Source: Dendrobium chrysotoxum
Lineage: Eukaryota; Streptophyta; Magnoliopsida; Asparagales; Orchidaceae
DNA length: 64,000 bases
NCBI GenBank assembly: GCA_019925795.1
Contig: CM034298.1
Span: forward strand, 54,090,365 to 54,154,364
Direction of reading: 5' to 3'
Part shown: piece by piece, positions 33,573 through 45,929 of the stretch
Layout: every line of letters begins with the position of its first letter
How positions within the stretch are numbered: position 1 is the first letter of the stretch
Program-made: the position numbers and the translations under genes
Notes under the pieces: model-generated
Database searches by the model: none
The model's input: the letters and a program-made list of their open reading frames with translations, nothing else
Told to the model about the DNA's origin: nothing

Positions 33573-36179
33573 GTATCATGGGAATTAGACAGCTAGTAGT
33601 ATTTAGGAATCATTGCACCCTGATTGGGACTATAACGGTGCAACAGTTAAGGGAAAAAGACCATTTTGTATGAGATGTACGTATAGTGTATGTACACGAT
33701 ACTCAACTAATATAAAGTATAGGAGTAAGTTTAGAAACCATGAAAGAATAGCAAATGTGTGGAATCTATTCAAAAGCAAACTAACTACATTTCCAAAACT
33801 ATTTTGTTAAATTATCATAGATTTTAATAATTTTTTTGCAGAAGAAGATTAAAAATAAAGTTAAAATGAGCAGTAAAGTGCCATGGATGATACAACAACA
33901 AATCACAAAGAATTAATGACAAACAAGCAGAGTGTGAGATTCCCCACTTACTATGGTTGTACTATTATTTCATGGTCTAAACTAAACCTATTTTCCCAAT
34001 ATAAGTGGCTAAAGCGATCTCTCTCATGACATGCCCAAAAGCCTAAAAGAGAATGACAAATTATGTCAAGGATAAAAAAAGAAAATTTATAAATGTGTTG
34101 CTATGATCCTAATCCGGCAGGCTGACATTTGATATCCTTGGAAACACAAAGTCAAGCTTCATATAGGCCTATGCGAGATCACAGCTCATATAAATTAAGT
34201 GAAACTACAACAGAAAATACATCTGAGCTTTAAATTAAGGATGGCCTCATTGCATTCCAAGTTCTGGAAAGTTATTAGTTATTAACAAAAAAAAAAACAT
34301 TACAAATGAGACTATTATTGACGCAGTAAAAGTCAAAGTAAGAAATTAGCCACTGAACTCATTCAAGAAAACTTACTTCGTTCTTCAATCATCTAAATTT
34401 GCAGAGCAAAGTATCTAGCACAAATAACAATATGCAAACCAGGAAAAGGTAAAGCCCATAGTACATCCAAAATAAAATTGTGGAGTTTTCTCCTTTTTAA
34501 GGGAACTTTCAAGCTCGACAATTTCTTTAAAAATATTGCACTAGTAGTTAAGTTTACGAAGTGTTACTTGTAAAAAAGACAAACAAAAATCACAAGCACT
34601 TCTCCATAAACATCAAAGCTACATTTTTGAGAGGTTACATGTGATGAAACACAAGTTGCTAAACAAATATTAAGCTTCTGTAAGGAAGAGTCTTTTGCAG
34701 CTTATTAAGATACATCCCAAATAAAAAAAAATTAGCATGCATAAACATTAGTTTGAAGTAAAAATTGAGAAGCAAACTTAAATAATTCAGCATGCTATAC
34801 AAATATATTTTTTAAAAAGATACAAGTACCCATGCAGCAACGCCAGTTTCTACAGATCTTTTAAAAAAAAGAACAAACTACTTCACTCGTGATCATTATT
34901 TTACGCATCACCATAGAAATGTCTTCGTTTCAACCAATCCAAAATTGCTGGAAAAAAAACACTGGCCAATCAAGGCAGTTTGGCCGGGTAGAAAATACAA
35001 ATTCACTGGCGAAACAGGAATGAATAGGATTGCAATCATAGTGTGAGTAATGTAAGCATTACTAGGTCCAAAATAATCCAGAAACAGAATTACATGGAGA
35101 AATGAGTTTGGAATTTGCACAGAAAAAATCCAGCAAAATAATTGATAGAAAGCGTTGTGATGAACAATGCCATATAGCAACAAATAGAAAACCAGCAGCT
35201 ATCATGAGAAAGTACTATCAATGAGTCAAAGTACATTCCATTTCGTCATAATCTAGTAGATATTCTTTTACTCATGTCCTTCAAAAGAATTTGCATAGTT
35301 TCGTTTGACTCCCTTAAAGTAGAACATTTAAAACGGTTAGCACGGTTGAACAAAATAACTAACCTTCCTAGATTAAAACTATGTTTTGCAAAGATGAAGC
35401 TTTCCAAAAACAAAATTTTTCAATAAAATAGTTCCTAGCCCTAACTGGACACCCACGCATCAAAACTGCAACCCAATAAAGTTTCAAACTCTCCTAACGA
35501 TATTCCAATTACGCAGAAAAAATTCACAGAACCTTCCAACTCAACCAACTGCTCATTAAAATCTCTGAACTAGCATAAGAAATCAGACCGTTTAACGCAC
35601 TTGAAACTCTGATCCATGCCCTCATTAACACCAAAAGCATAAAGATCCAAGAGTCAAACCAGCCATACCTACCGGCATTTCCCGTCACAAAGCCCAGTTG
35701 AAACAAGCCAAATAACAAAAATTTAATCAAGAGCCGCGAGCTCACCCCAGGGAGCGTCCTCTTATTATGGCAGGCACTGACCGCCTTGTCCGCCTCCTGC
35801 TTCGACGGGCAGATCAAGAAGCAGCATCCTGCAAGGAACCACAACAAAACAAACCATTAAATTCTCAACCAATCAATTCACCCACCGGCATTCCCGAGAT
35901 CCAACCAAAGCAAACAGTTTCCAATTCGAAGAAACAAACAACGAGAATTAATAAAAGAATACAAATTAGATGAACAGTATAAAATCGATAACCTCGAGAC
36001 GCCTTCGTAACCTTGTCCTTGATTATGTTGACCTCGTCCACCAGAGCCACCTCCCTGAACAACGCCAAAAGCTGCGCCTCCGTCATGTGCCTCGGCACCT
36101 GCCCCACAAACAGCTTCAATCTCTCCCCTTCGCCGCCATTCCCATCTCCTCCGCTCTTCTCCTCTCCTTCCCCCGCCAT
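24080..36179 (-). CDS. BRN1/BRN2-like (Bruno/CELF-type) three-RRM RNA-binding protein, 9 exons
   Basis: A deduced 436-aa protein close in length and layout to Arabidopsis BRN1/BRN2, which bind the SOC1 mRNA 3' UTR and repress flowering (family knowledge; not shown here). Exons, GT-AG with consistent phase: 36179-35993, 35828-35746, 33024-32973, 32780-32655, 32527-32448, 25736-25554, 25095-24777, 24670-24527, 24216-24080. RRM1 is ~22-102 (RNP2 LFVGQV, RNP1 RGCCFLIC); RRM2 ~110-188 (LFIGML, KGCAFLKY), followed by VVKWADTEKER; a Gly/Tyr/Pro/Ser-rich linker runs ~200-345 with GYPGSGYPS; RRM3 is ~349-427 (LFIYHI, KCFGFVSF). The ATG at 36179 matches the family start; an open frame continues upstream but lies beyond a GA-rich leader. 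The C-terminus after VQLKRE is short and unlike the usual tail. Intron 5 spans 6.7 kb. Donor 7 (G|GTCAAAG) is weak but fits the phase and the family sequence. Confidence 0.93.
24256..24482. mobile_element. Foldback element in BRN-like intron 8
   Basis: The arms start GGGGATTTACAATAACACC and end GGTATGTATGTAAATCCCC, inverted over about 75 bases. It makes up most of the 310-bp intron and ends about 45 bases from exon 8. Related to the foldback at 16917-17145. Confidence 0.65.
25860..25945. repeat. Purine-rich (GA/GGGA) low-complexity tract in intron 5
   Basis: A run of GAGAGGGAGGGAAACGG-type sequence ending in (GA)n, about 100-200 bases inside intron 5 from exon 6. Confidence 0.6.
26000..32440. 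other. Body of the 6.7-kb intron 5: repeat-derived, no gene seen
   Basis: AT-rich with stops in every frame. 27370-27600 and 29280-29640 are CT-rich low-complexity stretches (TCTCTCxxTCAT words). 30470-30850 contains phrases such as GATAGCTTCAACAAAxTCC and CTAACTATTTGGGATCAATG that look like old LINE-tail or dispersed-repeat sequence on the minus strand. No RRM-like exon or tRNA was recognised. Confidence 0.45.
28199..28260 (-). repeat. RTE-type LINE 3' tail in intron 5
   Basis: CAACAACAACAACGACATC followed by AAGCCTTTATCCCACTATGTGGGG, the complement of the RTE tail with its TTGTTG end. Confidence 0.65.
33233..33300 (-). repeat. RTE-type LINE 3' tail in intron 2
   Basis: ACAACAACATCAAGTCTTTG then TCCCACTACGTGGGGTCAGC and TACATGAAT: the best preserved of the three LINE tails, in the 2.7-kb second intron of the BRN-like gene. 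Confidence 0.7.
33457..33569. repeat. Compound microsatellite (AT)n-(AG)n in intron 2
   Basis: TCATAGAGCT plus an (AT) run occurs twice in tandem. The second (AT) run of over 40 bases switches directly into an (AG) run of about 35 bases. Confidence 0.9.
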
Positions 36180-36290
36180 TCCCTTCTCTCTCTCTCTCTC
36201 CCGACTTCCTACCTCTCTCGCTTCCGCCTCGTTAACTCCTCGTTGGCTTCGGTGCAGTTGTTGAATTAAAGAATAATGATAACATAAAAG
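36180..36290 (-). promoter_or_regulatory. GA-rich leader of the BRN-like gene
   Basis: On the coding strand the bases just upstream of the ATG are an AG-repeat tract (about 36186-36202) preceded by a moderately GC-rich leader. This resembles the transporter's leader. No convincing TATA box was found. Confidence 0.45.
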
Positions 36291-36299
36291 ACCAGTAGT

Positions 36300-36785
36300 A
36301 ATATTTAATGAGGGTAAAGACAATTGGGGGGGAACGGAGGTTTTATAATTTGGGATCAAATTTGCCCTCGAGGACTTCAAGGGAAGATAGGCTCCACCCA
36401 CAATGTTAGATTCACCCTCTTTAACTTCCAAGCTCTACCCCTCGATCATGAATTTATAACTAACAAAGCACTACTGCTAAACGAAGCTTCGGATAATAAA
36501 CGTGCGCGGCACACTAGGTGGTTATGAGCCCATCATCTCCCAAATGTAGCGATGGTTTTTTTTTTTTTTTTTTTAGGGTTTAGTTGGAATGATAGTCATA
36601 TTAGGGTCTTTTTATTGGTGGTGGCAATCCGGGTGGGGTGGCCTGTGGTGGTGGCGGCGGCGACTGCAGCGAAGATGGCGGTAGACAATGAAGTTCAAGT
36701 ATATTTGCAGATCGCCCAAAATGGATTAATTACAAGTACATTAGAAATGAACCAGATAGTGAATTATGCTAACTATCTCAAAACT
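36300..36785. other. Intergenic, GC-shifted patch upstream of the BRN-like gene
   Basis: Contains a T-run at 36556-36574 and a short GC-rich patch (GGTGGTGGCGGCGGCGACTGC) around 36640-36690. A plus-strand frame at 36552-36938 covers it but begins in the T-run, runs into the foldback element and matches nothing I know. Confidence 0.4.
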
Positions 36786-36789
36786 TTAC

Positions 36790-37046
36790 ACTGCATTTGG
36801 TTTACTTCAAGCCGAACACCAAAATTTTGCAAACCCCTACATTTGGATAATTTATCACATGCACTCATCGGATGGTTCAAAGGCCAATCAGGATGTGTCA
36901 CATCATCAGATATACAGCGGTACATAGTGTATTGGTGACGTGACGCGCCCTGATTGGCCTCCAAATGGCATCCGGTGACTGCACTTAATAATTTTGCCTA
37001 CATTTGGAATACTTTACCGCTCTTTTACTTCAAACCAAATAGTTCC
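36790..37046. mobile_element. Large foldback element with ~120-bp arms
   Basis: The left arm contains CATTTGGTTTACTTCAAGCC, CTACATTTGGATAATTT, CATCGGATGG and GGCCAATCAGGATGTGTCAC. The right arm, read on the minus strand, gives ATTTGGTTTGAAGTAAAAG, CCAAATGTAGGC, CACCGGATGCC and GGCCAATCAGGGCGCGTCAC in the same order. The arms meet in a short centre near 36915-36935. It is about 600 bases upstream of the BRN-like ATG. Confidence 0.7.
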
Positions 37047-40000
37047 TAAGTCTACTTAGTTAAGAAGGTAGTTGGCCCAATATAACCTGAGATTCTTTGC
37101 ATAAATCATAAATTGTTTCATTCAAATAAACATCACATACCTAAAGCCAAGGAATAAACATAGAATTCATAAACTATATATCATAAGGAGAAAATATATA
37201 GGGCTTACTCTTCTCAGAATATGAGAAAGATATACATATAAAGTATATGAATAAATCAATTATTAGAATCAAATTATCCAAAATGGCCTTACATTCCAAT
37301 ATGTATTAAAATAAGTATTAAACTACCAATACTAGTGATCAGTTATATTATACCAATATTAATATAAATGTTGATATCATGATGAGTCAAACTCTATAAA
37401 TTGGAGTACTTTCTTCAACTTCGTATTCGCATGATCACTGCTACATCAAATTTGGATAATAATTACATTCCCATTAGGAGAAAATTAGAGCTTCAAAATA
37501 GGATGAAATAATTTTCAAATCATAGTCTCCCCAAATGGAGAGAGTCAAACTTTCTTCAAGAGGAAGAGTGAGGTTCTGTCGCAAAGATTTCCTGTCACTC
37601 AAGTCTCTTTTAGGAGGTGCAACTATATCCTATAAAAAAAATTATTGAGTGATATGAATTTCTCGCATAATTTAGCCTATAAAGGGCAATTTGTTACTCT
37701 TTATGGGGGAGTATTAGAGCATGTAATGTGATATGGACTGTCTATAAATGATAGTGTTTTGTTGAATCCTACAAAAAGAGAAATTACATATCGCCTATAT
37801 AATACATAGGAATATGTCTCGTAAGAGAAAGAATTGAAGCCTACAATAAGAGAGAAGCAAATTCCCCATTGTGAGAGAGTATTTATACCTGAAGGGGAGG
37901 GAGCAGAAGTTACAAAATTTGTAATTAAAAAAAATAAAGAAAAATTTTAGAAAAGGAAAGAGTAAAAAAAATCAAAAGATTAAAAAAGAAATTAAAAAGT
38001 TAATAAAATTAAAAAAAAAGTTCCCAAATGTTACCCAAGTGCCTCTATTATGATGCATTAAATAGTGCCTTTATTGGGAAGCACCCAAGCCAAGTGGCGC
38101 GAGCTAGTGCTGGCAACATCGGCGCTGGCTGGCTGGCTAGCTTGGCCTAGTATAGTCCTGATTTTGGGTTTGGACAGTCTTTTTGCATTGTTTGGGCTCT
38201 CAAAACCGTTTGTTGACATTTCATACACAATTTTATCATTTTTGGAGCCCATTGAATTATCTATGATCACATTCGAGCATAGTTGAAGAGTTTGGAGTAA
38301 AATTTTACAATATTTTTTACTTTATTCAATGCTTTGAGCACATTGAAAGTTAGCATTATAATTAAAGAGATTTTCTTTTAGTTCACGACCCTTATGGGAG
38401 ATCCACGTTACTATTTAGGGAGCGATCATAATTTTTTATAAATTATATTTTTAAGCTGCAAACTTTTTCTAAGTCTAAATATATATTTTTGGATGATAAA
38501 AGCCTCAACATTTGAAAATAGAGGGCAAATTATGATTCTCCAAGAAATTCGCTTAATAGGACAAATTTTGATATGATATTTTAATTTTTACATGAGAAGG
38601 TTAGAAAGTTGGGTAAGTTAAAAAACTTTATTGCATTTTTTAGTGATCATCGCCGACGATCACCATCAACAATCGTCGCTACCATCGTCTGACTTCATTC
38701 ATCTGATTATTATTGTTTGACTACTAACATCCAATAATTATTGAACTTCGACTATTAACTTGTGGACTCCCATATTACATAATCCCTACAATTAGATTCA
38801 AATAATTATTCTCAATTATATAATCACATCTTCTTCAATTATGACGAAAAGTATATTCTTGTTCCTATAACTATATTGTTGATTATTGCAAATCGGTTAG
38901 GCTCTATGTTTTTGCCCTTTTTGAGTTTTCCACGTAAAAAAAAAGGTTCTCTTAAACTTATATCTATGCATGCTGGATATTTATACGAAGCTAAGATATT
39001 ATATACTCTTTCTATCACCATAAATTTTCTAGCATCTAACAAGTTCAATGGACTGTATCTCTCAACTTATCATGAATTAACTTTATTTTTGGCTCTACAA
39101 CAAACTATAGGAAAAAAATATTTAACTAGAGAGGCTCTACATAAATACAACCCAATAGTAAATCTATATACAAATATAGATATATGAAAACAAAATATGA
39201 TCATAAGGTATAAGCATGAGCTCTTACTACTCTTGGTTCTTGCCTCTTTAATTCTTGGTTCCAAGGTACTTATATAGTTCTTGATTATACATGCATTAAT
39301 TCATTTATTAGGCTTTTCAAAACTAGAAAAATATAAGAATAAACTATTAATTTTAATGACCAATATTACATTAGTGTGTTTATCTGCGTTGACTCGAATT
39401 AAACATGGTAAGATGTCTAAATTCTTTTAGCACTGATTGAAATTTCAGAAAGTGTTTAGTGTCATTTTATACTTAGTTTAGTAAAAAAAAATTTAGTTAA
39501 TTTAGAAAATAAATTATTATAAGCAAAAAAAAATCTGCTTAAGAGCGTTACGACACTGTAATAGCGACGCTGCCCTTTCTGTTAGTTAGGCATCTGAAGA
39601 AGTAGCGCAGTAGCGTAATGGAAAGGAGGGTTATGGTGCTGAGCTCTTTTTTTTAATATCTAAAAATTCCTTTGGGAGCACTATGCCACTGAGAAGGGGG
39701 TGTTGCAGCACTAGCCACTAAGCTCTCTGTCAAGGTGTTTGGAAACTTTCAATGGGAGCGTTGCAGCTCTACAGTCTTGGATCTATAAATATCAAAAATC
39801 ATTTATGAAAATTATTTATCATTTGAGGTATTCAATTAGATAGAAAAAAGAGGGATTTGAGAGAGAGAGAGAGAGAGAGGTTGCATTTAGAGGTCTTGAA
39901 GCCAATTTTATCCAACCGGCCAGCTGGGAAAGTTTGAGGTAGGTTATACATACCCTCCTTTAGAATTTAGTTTCATAACTTTTATGGGTATTTTTTTATT

Positions 40001-41300
40001 TTATTTTATTTTATTTATACAAACACAAATTTATGAAAATTTAACAAGTTTTCAGCTTGTAACTTTTGATATGTGATAAAATAGACCATTATGGTCACGT
40101 TGACAAGAAAAATGTAAATTTTCACTTGTATTTTGAGTTGCACACTATTTTAAGCTTTTAATGGGCGTGTCGATATTTAAAGAAATTACCACATAATAAT
40201 AAATGCTTTAAAACAGTATTATGAATATTGTCCATGCATTATTTTTATGAATTAATATTATTGAATGTGTGCGCACGTTTATCCGTGCATATTGGCATAT
40301 TGCTATTCTATTATACCTGTGAAATTTCATGTATTCATTTGTTATGTTAAATGTTTCCCATATATGTTGAATATGTTGATGCTTCTCTATTCATGTGATG
40401 AGACTGATGTTTTATATTCATTATGTTGGAGGATATGTGGAGGAGAAGGGAGAAAGGAGGAAGTGTATGTGGCAATCATATATATTTATGTGCAATACAA
40501 GTGAATTTATAAAGGCATGTGCACATATATAAGTTTTTCACCTATGTGTTTGTTATGCATGAACATATATGAGATAATCAAGTGGAGGTATAAGTGAAAG
40601 TGAAGTTATGAGGTACCACAGGAAAATATATACAAGTGAAGGTATAAAGGGAAGCGTAAGTATAAGGAGGCATATGAAAAATGGAAGGCACAAGTGTGGA
40701 GATACAAGGAGGCATCATAAGATATTCATGTGTTTTTCATTAATATATTATTTGTTATGTTTTGTTATATATTACATATATGATATTATGGTTAAGTGAA
40801 TACTCTTGTTATCTCTGTTGACATGTTCTTATTGCCATTTGACATGTGATACTAATTATGTTGATATAGCTACATTAGTAATGACATCTAACACAAATAT
40901 CCATGTTGCCTTATTTAAAAGTATATTTTCATTATTTTTACAACATTCAATCATAAAACAAATTTATTTTAATGTAAATATAAATTTTTTAGAAGGTTTT
41001 GTGTAGCCTACTAAAAAAGTGTTGCTCAACCATGTTACAGTAATAACCTAATCATTATAAAAATAAATTTAAAATAAAAATATGAAATTCTATTTGAATT
41101 ATGTTGTTGCGGTGTTGTGCCTGTGGGCACTGCGGTGCTGTGCTTGAGAGAGCAGCAGCACCAAAAATCATCGCCACGGAGTTAAAGGCTCTGTTCTATA
41201 GTAATTCTGGATTTAAAATACAATGTAGTGGCGCTGGGTCATGGCGCTGCGACGCTGAGCATTTAAATGAATTTTTATATATGTTATTCTCTTCACTCAG

Positions 41301-41348
<48 letters not shown>

Positions 41349-41769
41349 GCTTGTCGGGTAAGGAAGGAAAGAAGAAGGATAGGGGAAGAAGGAGAGAGGA
41401 AAGAGGAAATCCAGATTTTGGTCATTGGTTCGTTTCATCACTTTTACAAAAACTCTTCATATCGCTGTAGGTAATTTCTTTCTTATTTTTTTTCAAATAA
41501 TTTGATTTCGACCTTTTGATTCCTCCCTGATTTTAATTACATTTTCTCCGAATTTAGTGAACTTCTACGGTATGACTTTTATATGTTATAGAACTAATTA
41601 TTTTGGACATTTGGACTAGTTGATTTCAGAATTTCACTAGTTAAAAGTGTAGTTTTTGCATTTTATACAATTTAATAAGAATAATGATTTTAACATTTTA
41701 ATATGATTATGCTATTATTGTAATTATAGTGAATGAATACTGGTATATGATTGGATGATAGCTGATCAC
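37047..41769. other. Gene-free region with degenerate repeats
   Basis: No coding domain recognised. 37430-38050 has LTR-like wording. 38640-38775 is a decayed array of GACxATCACCATC / ATCATCGTCTGAC units related to the minisatellites. 39540-39780 and 41100-41260 each contain GCGACGCTG / GCAGCACTxx words followed by a GA- or CT-repeat, hinting at a repeated unit. 39866-39880 is (GA)n. The open frames at 38876-39187, 40265-40504 and 41101-41361 have no recognisable domain. Confidence 0.4.
41301..41341. repeat. (CT)n microsatellite
   Basis: About twenty uninterrupted CT dinucleotides. Confidence 0.9.
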
Positions 41770-44293
41770 TAGGGGTGTCAATAACTGACACGACCCAAAA
41801 ACCCAACCCGACCCAAAAAATTTGGGTTCGGGTCAACCCTTTAAAGAAACGGGTCGGGTTTGGGTCTTATTTTTGGACCCGTATAAATTTTGGGTCAGGT
41901 TCGAGTCAACCCGGTAACTTGAACCGACCCGCAGTTAGCGACATTAATATGATTCAGTTCACGGGCATTTTATTATCCAACCCCGCGCGGCCTTGTTTCA
42001 GGTTCTGAGCTCGTTCTCATTTTAGGGATTTTGGAATTTAGGGTTTCAGCCATAGTGGCACAGTCATAGCTCGCTACCTCGCTGAGTCACTGGCATTCTC
42101 GATCTTGACTTCTCAGTTCTAATCATCTCTTGACTCCTCATTCTTTCCTATTTCAGTATTTCCTCCAGCACAAGGCCATCAGTCAGACTTCCCGAATCCC
42201 TGACGGTCTATATTCTGTAATCAATACTCTCATGAATAACTTTGGTTTCTGTATTTTGGATATTGATGTTTGACTGTTTGAGACTTTGAGTGTTTTGAAA
42301 GTGAAGTTGAAACTTGAAAAGCGTTTGGATTTTGGAGAATAGGTTTTTTTGATTTTACGATTTTAGATGTTCGAAAGTTTCAGATTTTTTGTTATTAGGA
42401 ATTTTCCTTGTTTATTGTCTTGCACCGTTGCATGCTTGTTGTTTGACATGTTCTTGACATGTGATATGTTGGTCTGTTGTCTGCTGGTCAGGAGATTAGG
42501 GTTTGCCGTTATGACCTTTTTAATTTTTTATGTTGGTCTGGAGTCTGGACTCTGGATAAACCGAGAAATGGAGAATGTGGTTTTCTTTTCTATTAACGCA
42601 CAAAGCTGTTGTGATTTGTGAATTTGGTGGTTTGGCCATTTGTTGACTTGCAATTGTGAACTTGTTTTGTTGTTCTGGTCCTTCTGGAGTTTGGAGAATG
42701 GAGATCCTTTGCTATTTTGCTAAGCTGTTGCTGGTCTGTTATTTAGGCATAATGGTATATGATGTTTCATATGACTATGTGAGGATGATTTGGCGTTTGC
42801 TTGCATGGTATAACAATTGCATATTATAAATTTATATATATTTCATATTTGGTATCATCAAGAGTACAAGAGGCTAGAGCAAGACAACATATATTTACCT
42901 CTCTAGTCTCTAGTCTCTAGTCTCTACCAACATGTTTGTTTTGTTTACTACTTTACTTGTTTAGTTACAATACTAATACTAATGCTTGTTTGATAGATTA
43001 AATATTTAAATTCATTATTGTGTATGTTAATTTCTTAATTTGATAAAAACGTACATTCTTTGTATTTAGATGGAGGATTCTAATATAATTATTGCAAGTA
43101 ATATATCCTTCTGAGCATAATGAGCAAGAGCCTATTGAAAATGATGTCGAGTTTGATAGTGATGAGTATGACAATGCAGATGTGGGGGAGATTGGTGATA
43201 ATACAGTTAGAAATAATGAAAGCAAAAAAAAAGAGGAGGTTGACCTCTAATGTTTGGGGATTTTATGAAATGTTGCCACTTGCAAAGGATGGCAAACAAC
43301 GTTGCAAATGTAAGAAATGTGGGGCAACTTACCTTTGTGATAGTAAAAATGGTACATGTAATCTAAGACGTCACCTTAAAAATTATAAGAAACGGGACTC
43401 CCATGATATTGGACAGCTTATTCTTCAAAGTAACACAAGCACTTCTATTTCTATGGTTGAAAATAAGTTTGATTATCATGAATTTCGATGCTTGTTTACT
43501 GCCAGCATAGTTATACATGATCTACCCTTTCAGTGTGTGGAATGGATAGGTCTTAGATCTTTGCTTTGGTACTTGCGACCTGATTTATAACTTTTTTCTA
43601 GAAATACTGCACGAAATGATTGTAAGAAAATATTTATCAAGGAAAACGTACAAATACAAGCTCCTAATTGTAAGAGTAGAATTTCATTAACTTCTGATAT
43701 GGACTTCTATCAATACTGATGGTTTTATATGCTTAACTGTATATTTTATTGACAATAATTGGCGGTTACATAAGAAGATTTTAAATTTTGGTTTCATGCC
43801 ACCCCCCCCCCCCCCAATGATGGCTTAGCGTTGTTTGAAGAACTCCAACAACTTTTGATTGACTGGAAAATTGATAGCAAGCTCTTCAGCATTACTCTAG
43901 ATAATGCTTTAGTTAATACGGTTTCTGTTGATTATTTACGAAATCATTTGAATTTGCCAAATAGTATTATATGCAATGGTGAATTATTTCATATGAGATG
44001 TTGCGCGCATATAATTAATCTTATTGTTTAGGAATGTTTGAAGGAGATTGATTCATCTATTGTGAAGGTTCGTAAGAGCATCAAATATGTTAAAGGCTCT
44101 CAATCAAGAAAATAAAAGTTCATTGAATGTGTACGACAAAGTTTGCTTGAAACCCATTTAGCTAAACGGGTCGGGTTTAGGAAGGAAGGAGACCAGTTTA
44201 GCTAAAGGGGTTGGGTTCGGGTCAACCTGTTTATCGTCGGGTCATTTCGGGTTGAACCCGAATCTGATCCGTTGACCCGAATTGACAGCCCTA
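41770..44293 (+). mobile_element. hAT transposon (2.5 kb) with perfect 8-bp target duplication
   Basis: The element is bounded by TAGGGGTGTCAAT and ATTGACAGCCCTA, a 13-bp inverted pair with one mismatch. CTGATCAC occurs directly on both sides (41762-41769 and 44294-44301), an exact 8-bp hAT duplication. Subterminal GGGTCGGGTT / GACCCGAA words fill the first and last 150-200 bases. The interior carries a BED zinc finger and transposase remnants on the plus strand. The 42000-43060 stretch between is probably leader and intron of the transposase gene. The intact duplication suggests a moderately recent insertion, although the coding region is dead. Confidence 0.88.
43120..44150 (+). pseudogene. 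Broken hAT transposase with BED zinc finger (RICESLEEPER-like)
   Basis: 43220-43400 encodes a BED-type finger: VWGFYEMLP, RCKCKKCGATY and then NLRRHL, carrying the paired cysteines and the His. After 43440 the frame continues with a motif resembling the family's HDLPF and a LRPDL block, then hits a stop at 43588-43590. Further family blocks follow in other frames: NTARND, SLTSDM, NTDGFICLTVYFIDNNW. After a C14 run come LFSITLDNA and MRCCAHIINLIV (43831-44031), then a stop and KEIDSSIVKVRKS. The C-terminal dimerisation region is absent: the coding similarity ends near 44135, where subterminal repeats begin. At least three stops and two frame changes make it non-functional. Confidence 0.85.
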
Positions 44294-44301
44294 CTGATCA
44301 C

Positions 44302-45925
44302 TATTACTTTTATAATAATAATAATATGTATGAAAATAAGTAAAGGCTTGTTACTCACTAAGCTTGGTTGGAGACTAATTATCCTGTACAGGATGATGAA
44401 CTAACAAGCTTTTTTTAAAATAGTGTGATTTGGTGTTATCATCTACTAATTTATGTGATTCACTGATTGAGAGTCATAAAGAGACGATTATTGTACCGAT
44501 GGTGAAAGAGGATGACTCTGTTTACTGAGCCAATGTTACTGATTTACTAATTATTGAAAAAATACCGCTTAAGTTAGAACTCTTTACTTTATTAGTGTGA
44601 TTATTGGGATGCATTCATTATACTGATTTATTATTACCGTACAACTTATTGTTATTATTATAGATTTTACTGATACTGATATAATATTATTATTGATCCA
44701 TTATTATTATTACTAGTATATTACTACTGATTCACTATTATTGTTACTATTATTAATATACTGTTTACTATTATTGAGTATGTGATTCCTATTACCGAGC
44801 ATATGATATAAGATATTGATTTAATATTGATATAGAATGACTGAATATTATGTGCATACCGAGTTGATAGTACTACCTTGCTATGGATTCTAACAGTCTT
44901 TATAGATGCTTACATTTTACTGATTCATATGATTTATTTATTGATTGTATATCATTGTTGCGACATATGATTTAAGAATGATTATTTATTATTTTATTAT
45001 TCAAAGAGCCATACCGATTTATTGGTTTACAAAATTTACTATTTCCTTCTTGTACTATCTTATTGACCTCCGTACCGTACTTGTTTATTATTTTATAGAT
45101 TTTTCAGCTACATATATGTTTGACTATTTATGCATAGATTCATGGTTGTATTGACTTGTATTATTATAAACTAAATGATTACATGCATATTATTTTTTTA
45201 TCGTGCTTTGAGTTCAATTGTAGGTTTATAGTTACCTGTTGAGTTTTTTTTTCACATTATATGTGGTTTAAGTAATTTCAAGTCAGGGATGAAGAAGATC
45301 AAGAGTGTGAGATTGATCAGTTATAGGATTCCTTAAGTTTTGCCATTGTTTTGTTTCTTTTTATTTTTTTAGGTATTCTTTTATAGTCAAGAGCGAGTGG
45401 ATAGTATATTGTAATTATAAGACTCCTGACTATTGTACATAATTTTTTGATTACAGATGTATATTGATATTTTGATCAATAGAATTTAGTTTCATTAATA
45501 TTTTATTATTGAAAAGAAATTAGATAGCTATGATTGTTAATTAAAAGATAAAAGAAATAACTATTCCAAATTAGATTCAAGAGCGTGACATTACTTATGT
45601 GTCATTTCAAGAAAAGACAAGGTCTCGACCTAGTAGGACTAGTTGATAAAGGATGTAGTATAGTTTGTATGTATCTTTTTCTATATAAGTGCATTCTTTT
45701 GGAAATCCAGTTAGTATATGCATGTTTGGATTTATGTAAGAAGAATAGTATTTAGATTGTTGTCCATTGTTCTTTTAGTGATATGAATGAAATGAAACAT
45801 TTATGTTTACATTATTTTATGATTTTAGATGGTTGTATGTTGTTAATATTTAAGATAGAATTTTTTTTTCCAAATTAGATCAATAACTTTGTGCAAAGCA
45901 ACTTATAATGCCTTTAGGGATCCTC
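44302..45925. other. Gene-free, AT-rich region after the hAT element
   Basis: A 44590-44780 stretch is rich in ATTATTATTACT-type trinucleotides. The rest shows no recognisable coding or element ends; the short frame at 44945-45154 is not supported. Confidence 0.5.
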
Positions 45926-45929
45926 TAAT

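Noticed and set aside
36552..36938. 128-codon plus-strand frame upstream of the BRN-like gene
   Set aside because: It starts in a T-run, its 3' half is the foldback element, and nothing in it matches a known family.
38876..39187. 103-codon plus-strand frame
   Set aside because: AT-rich, no recognisable motif, no splice context, surrounded by repeats.
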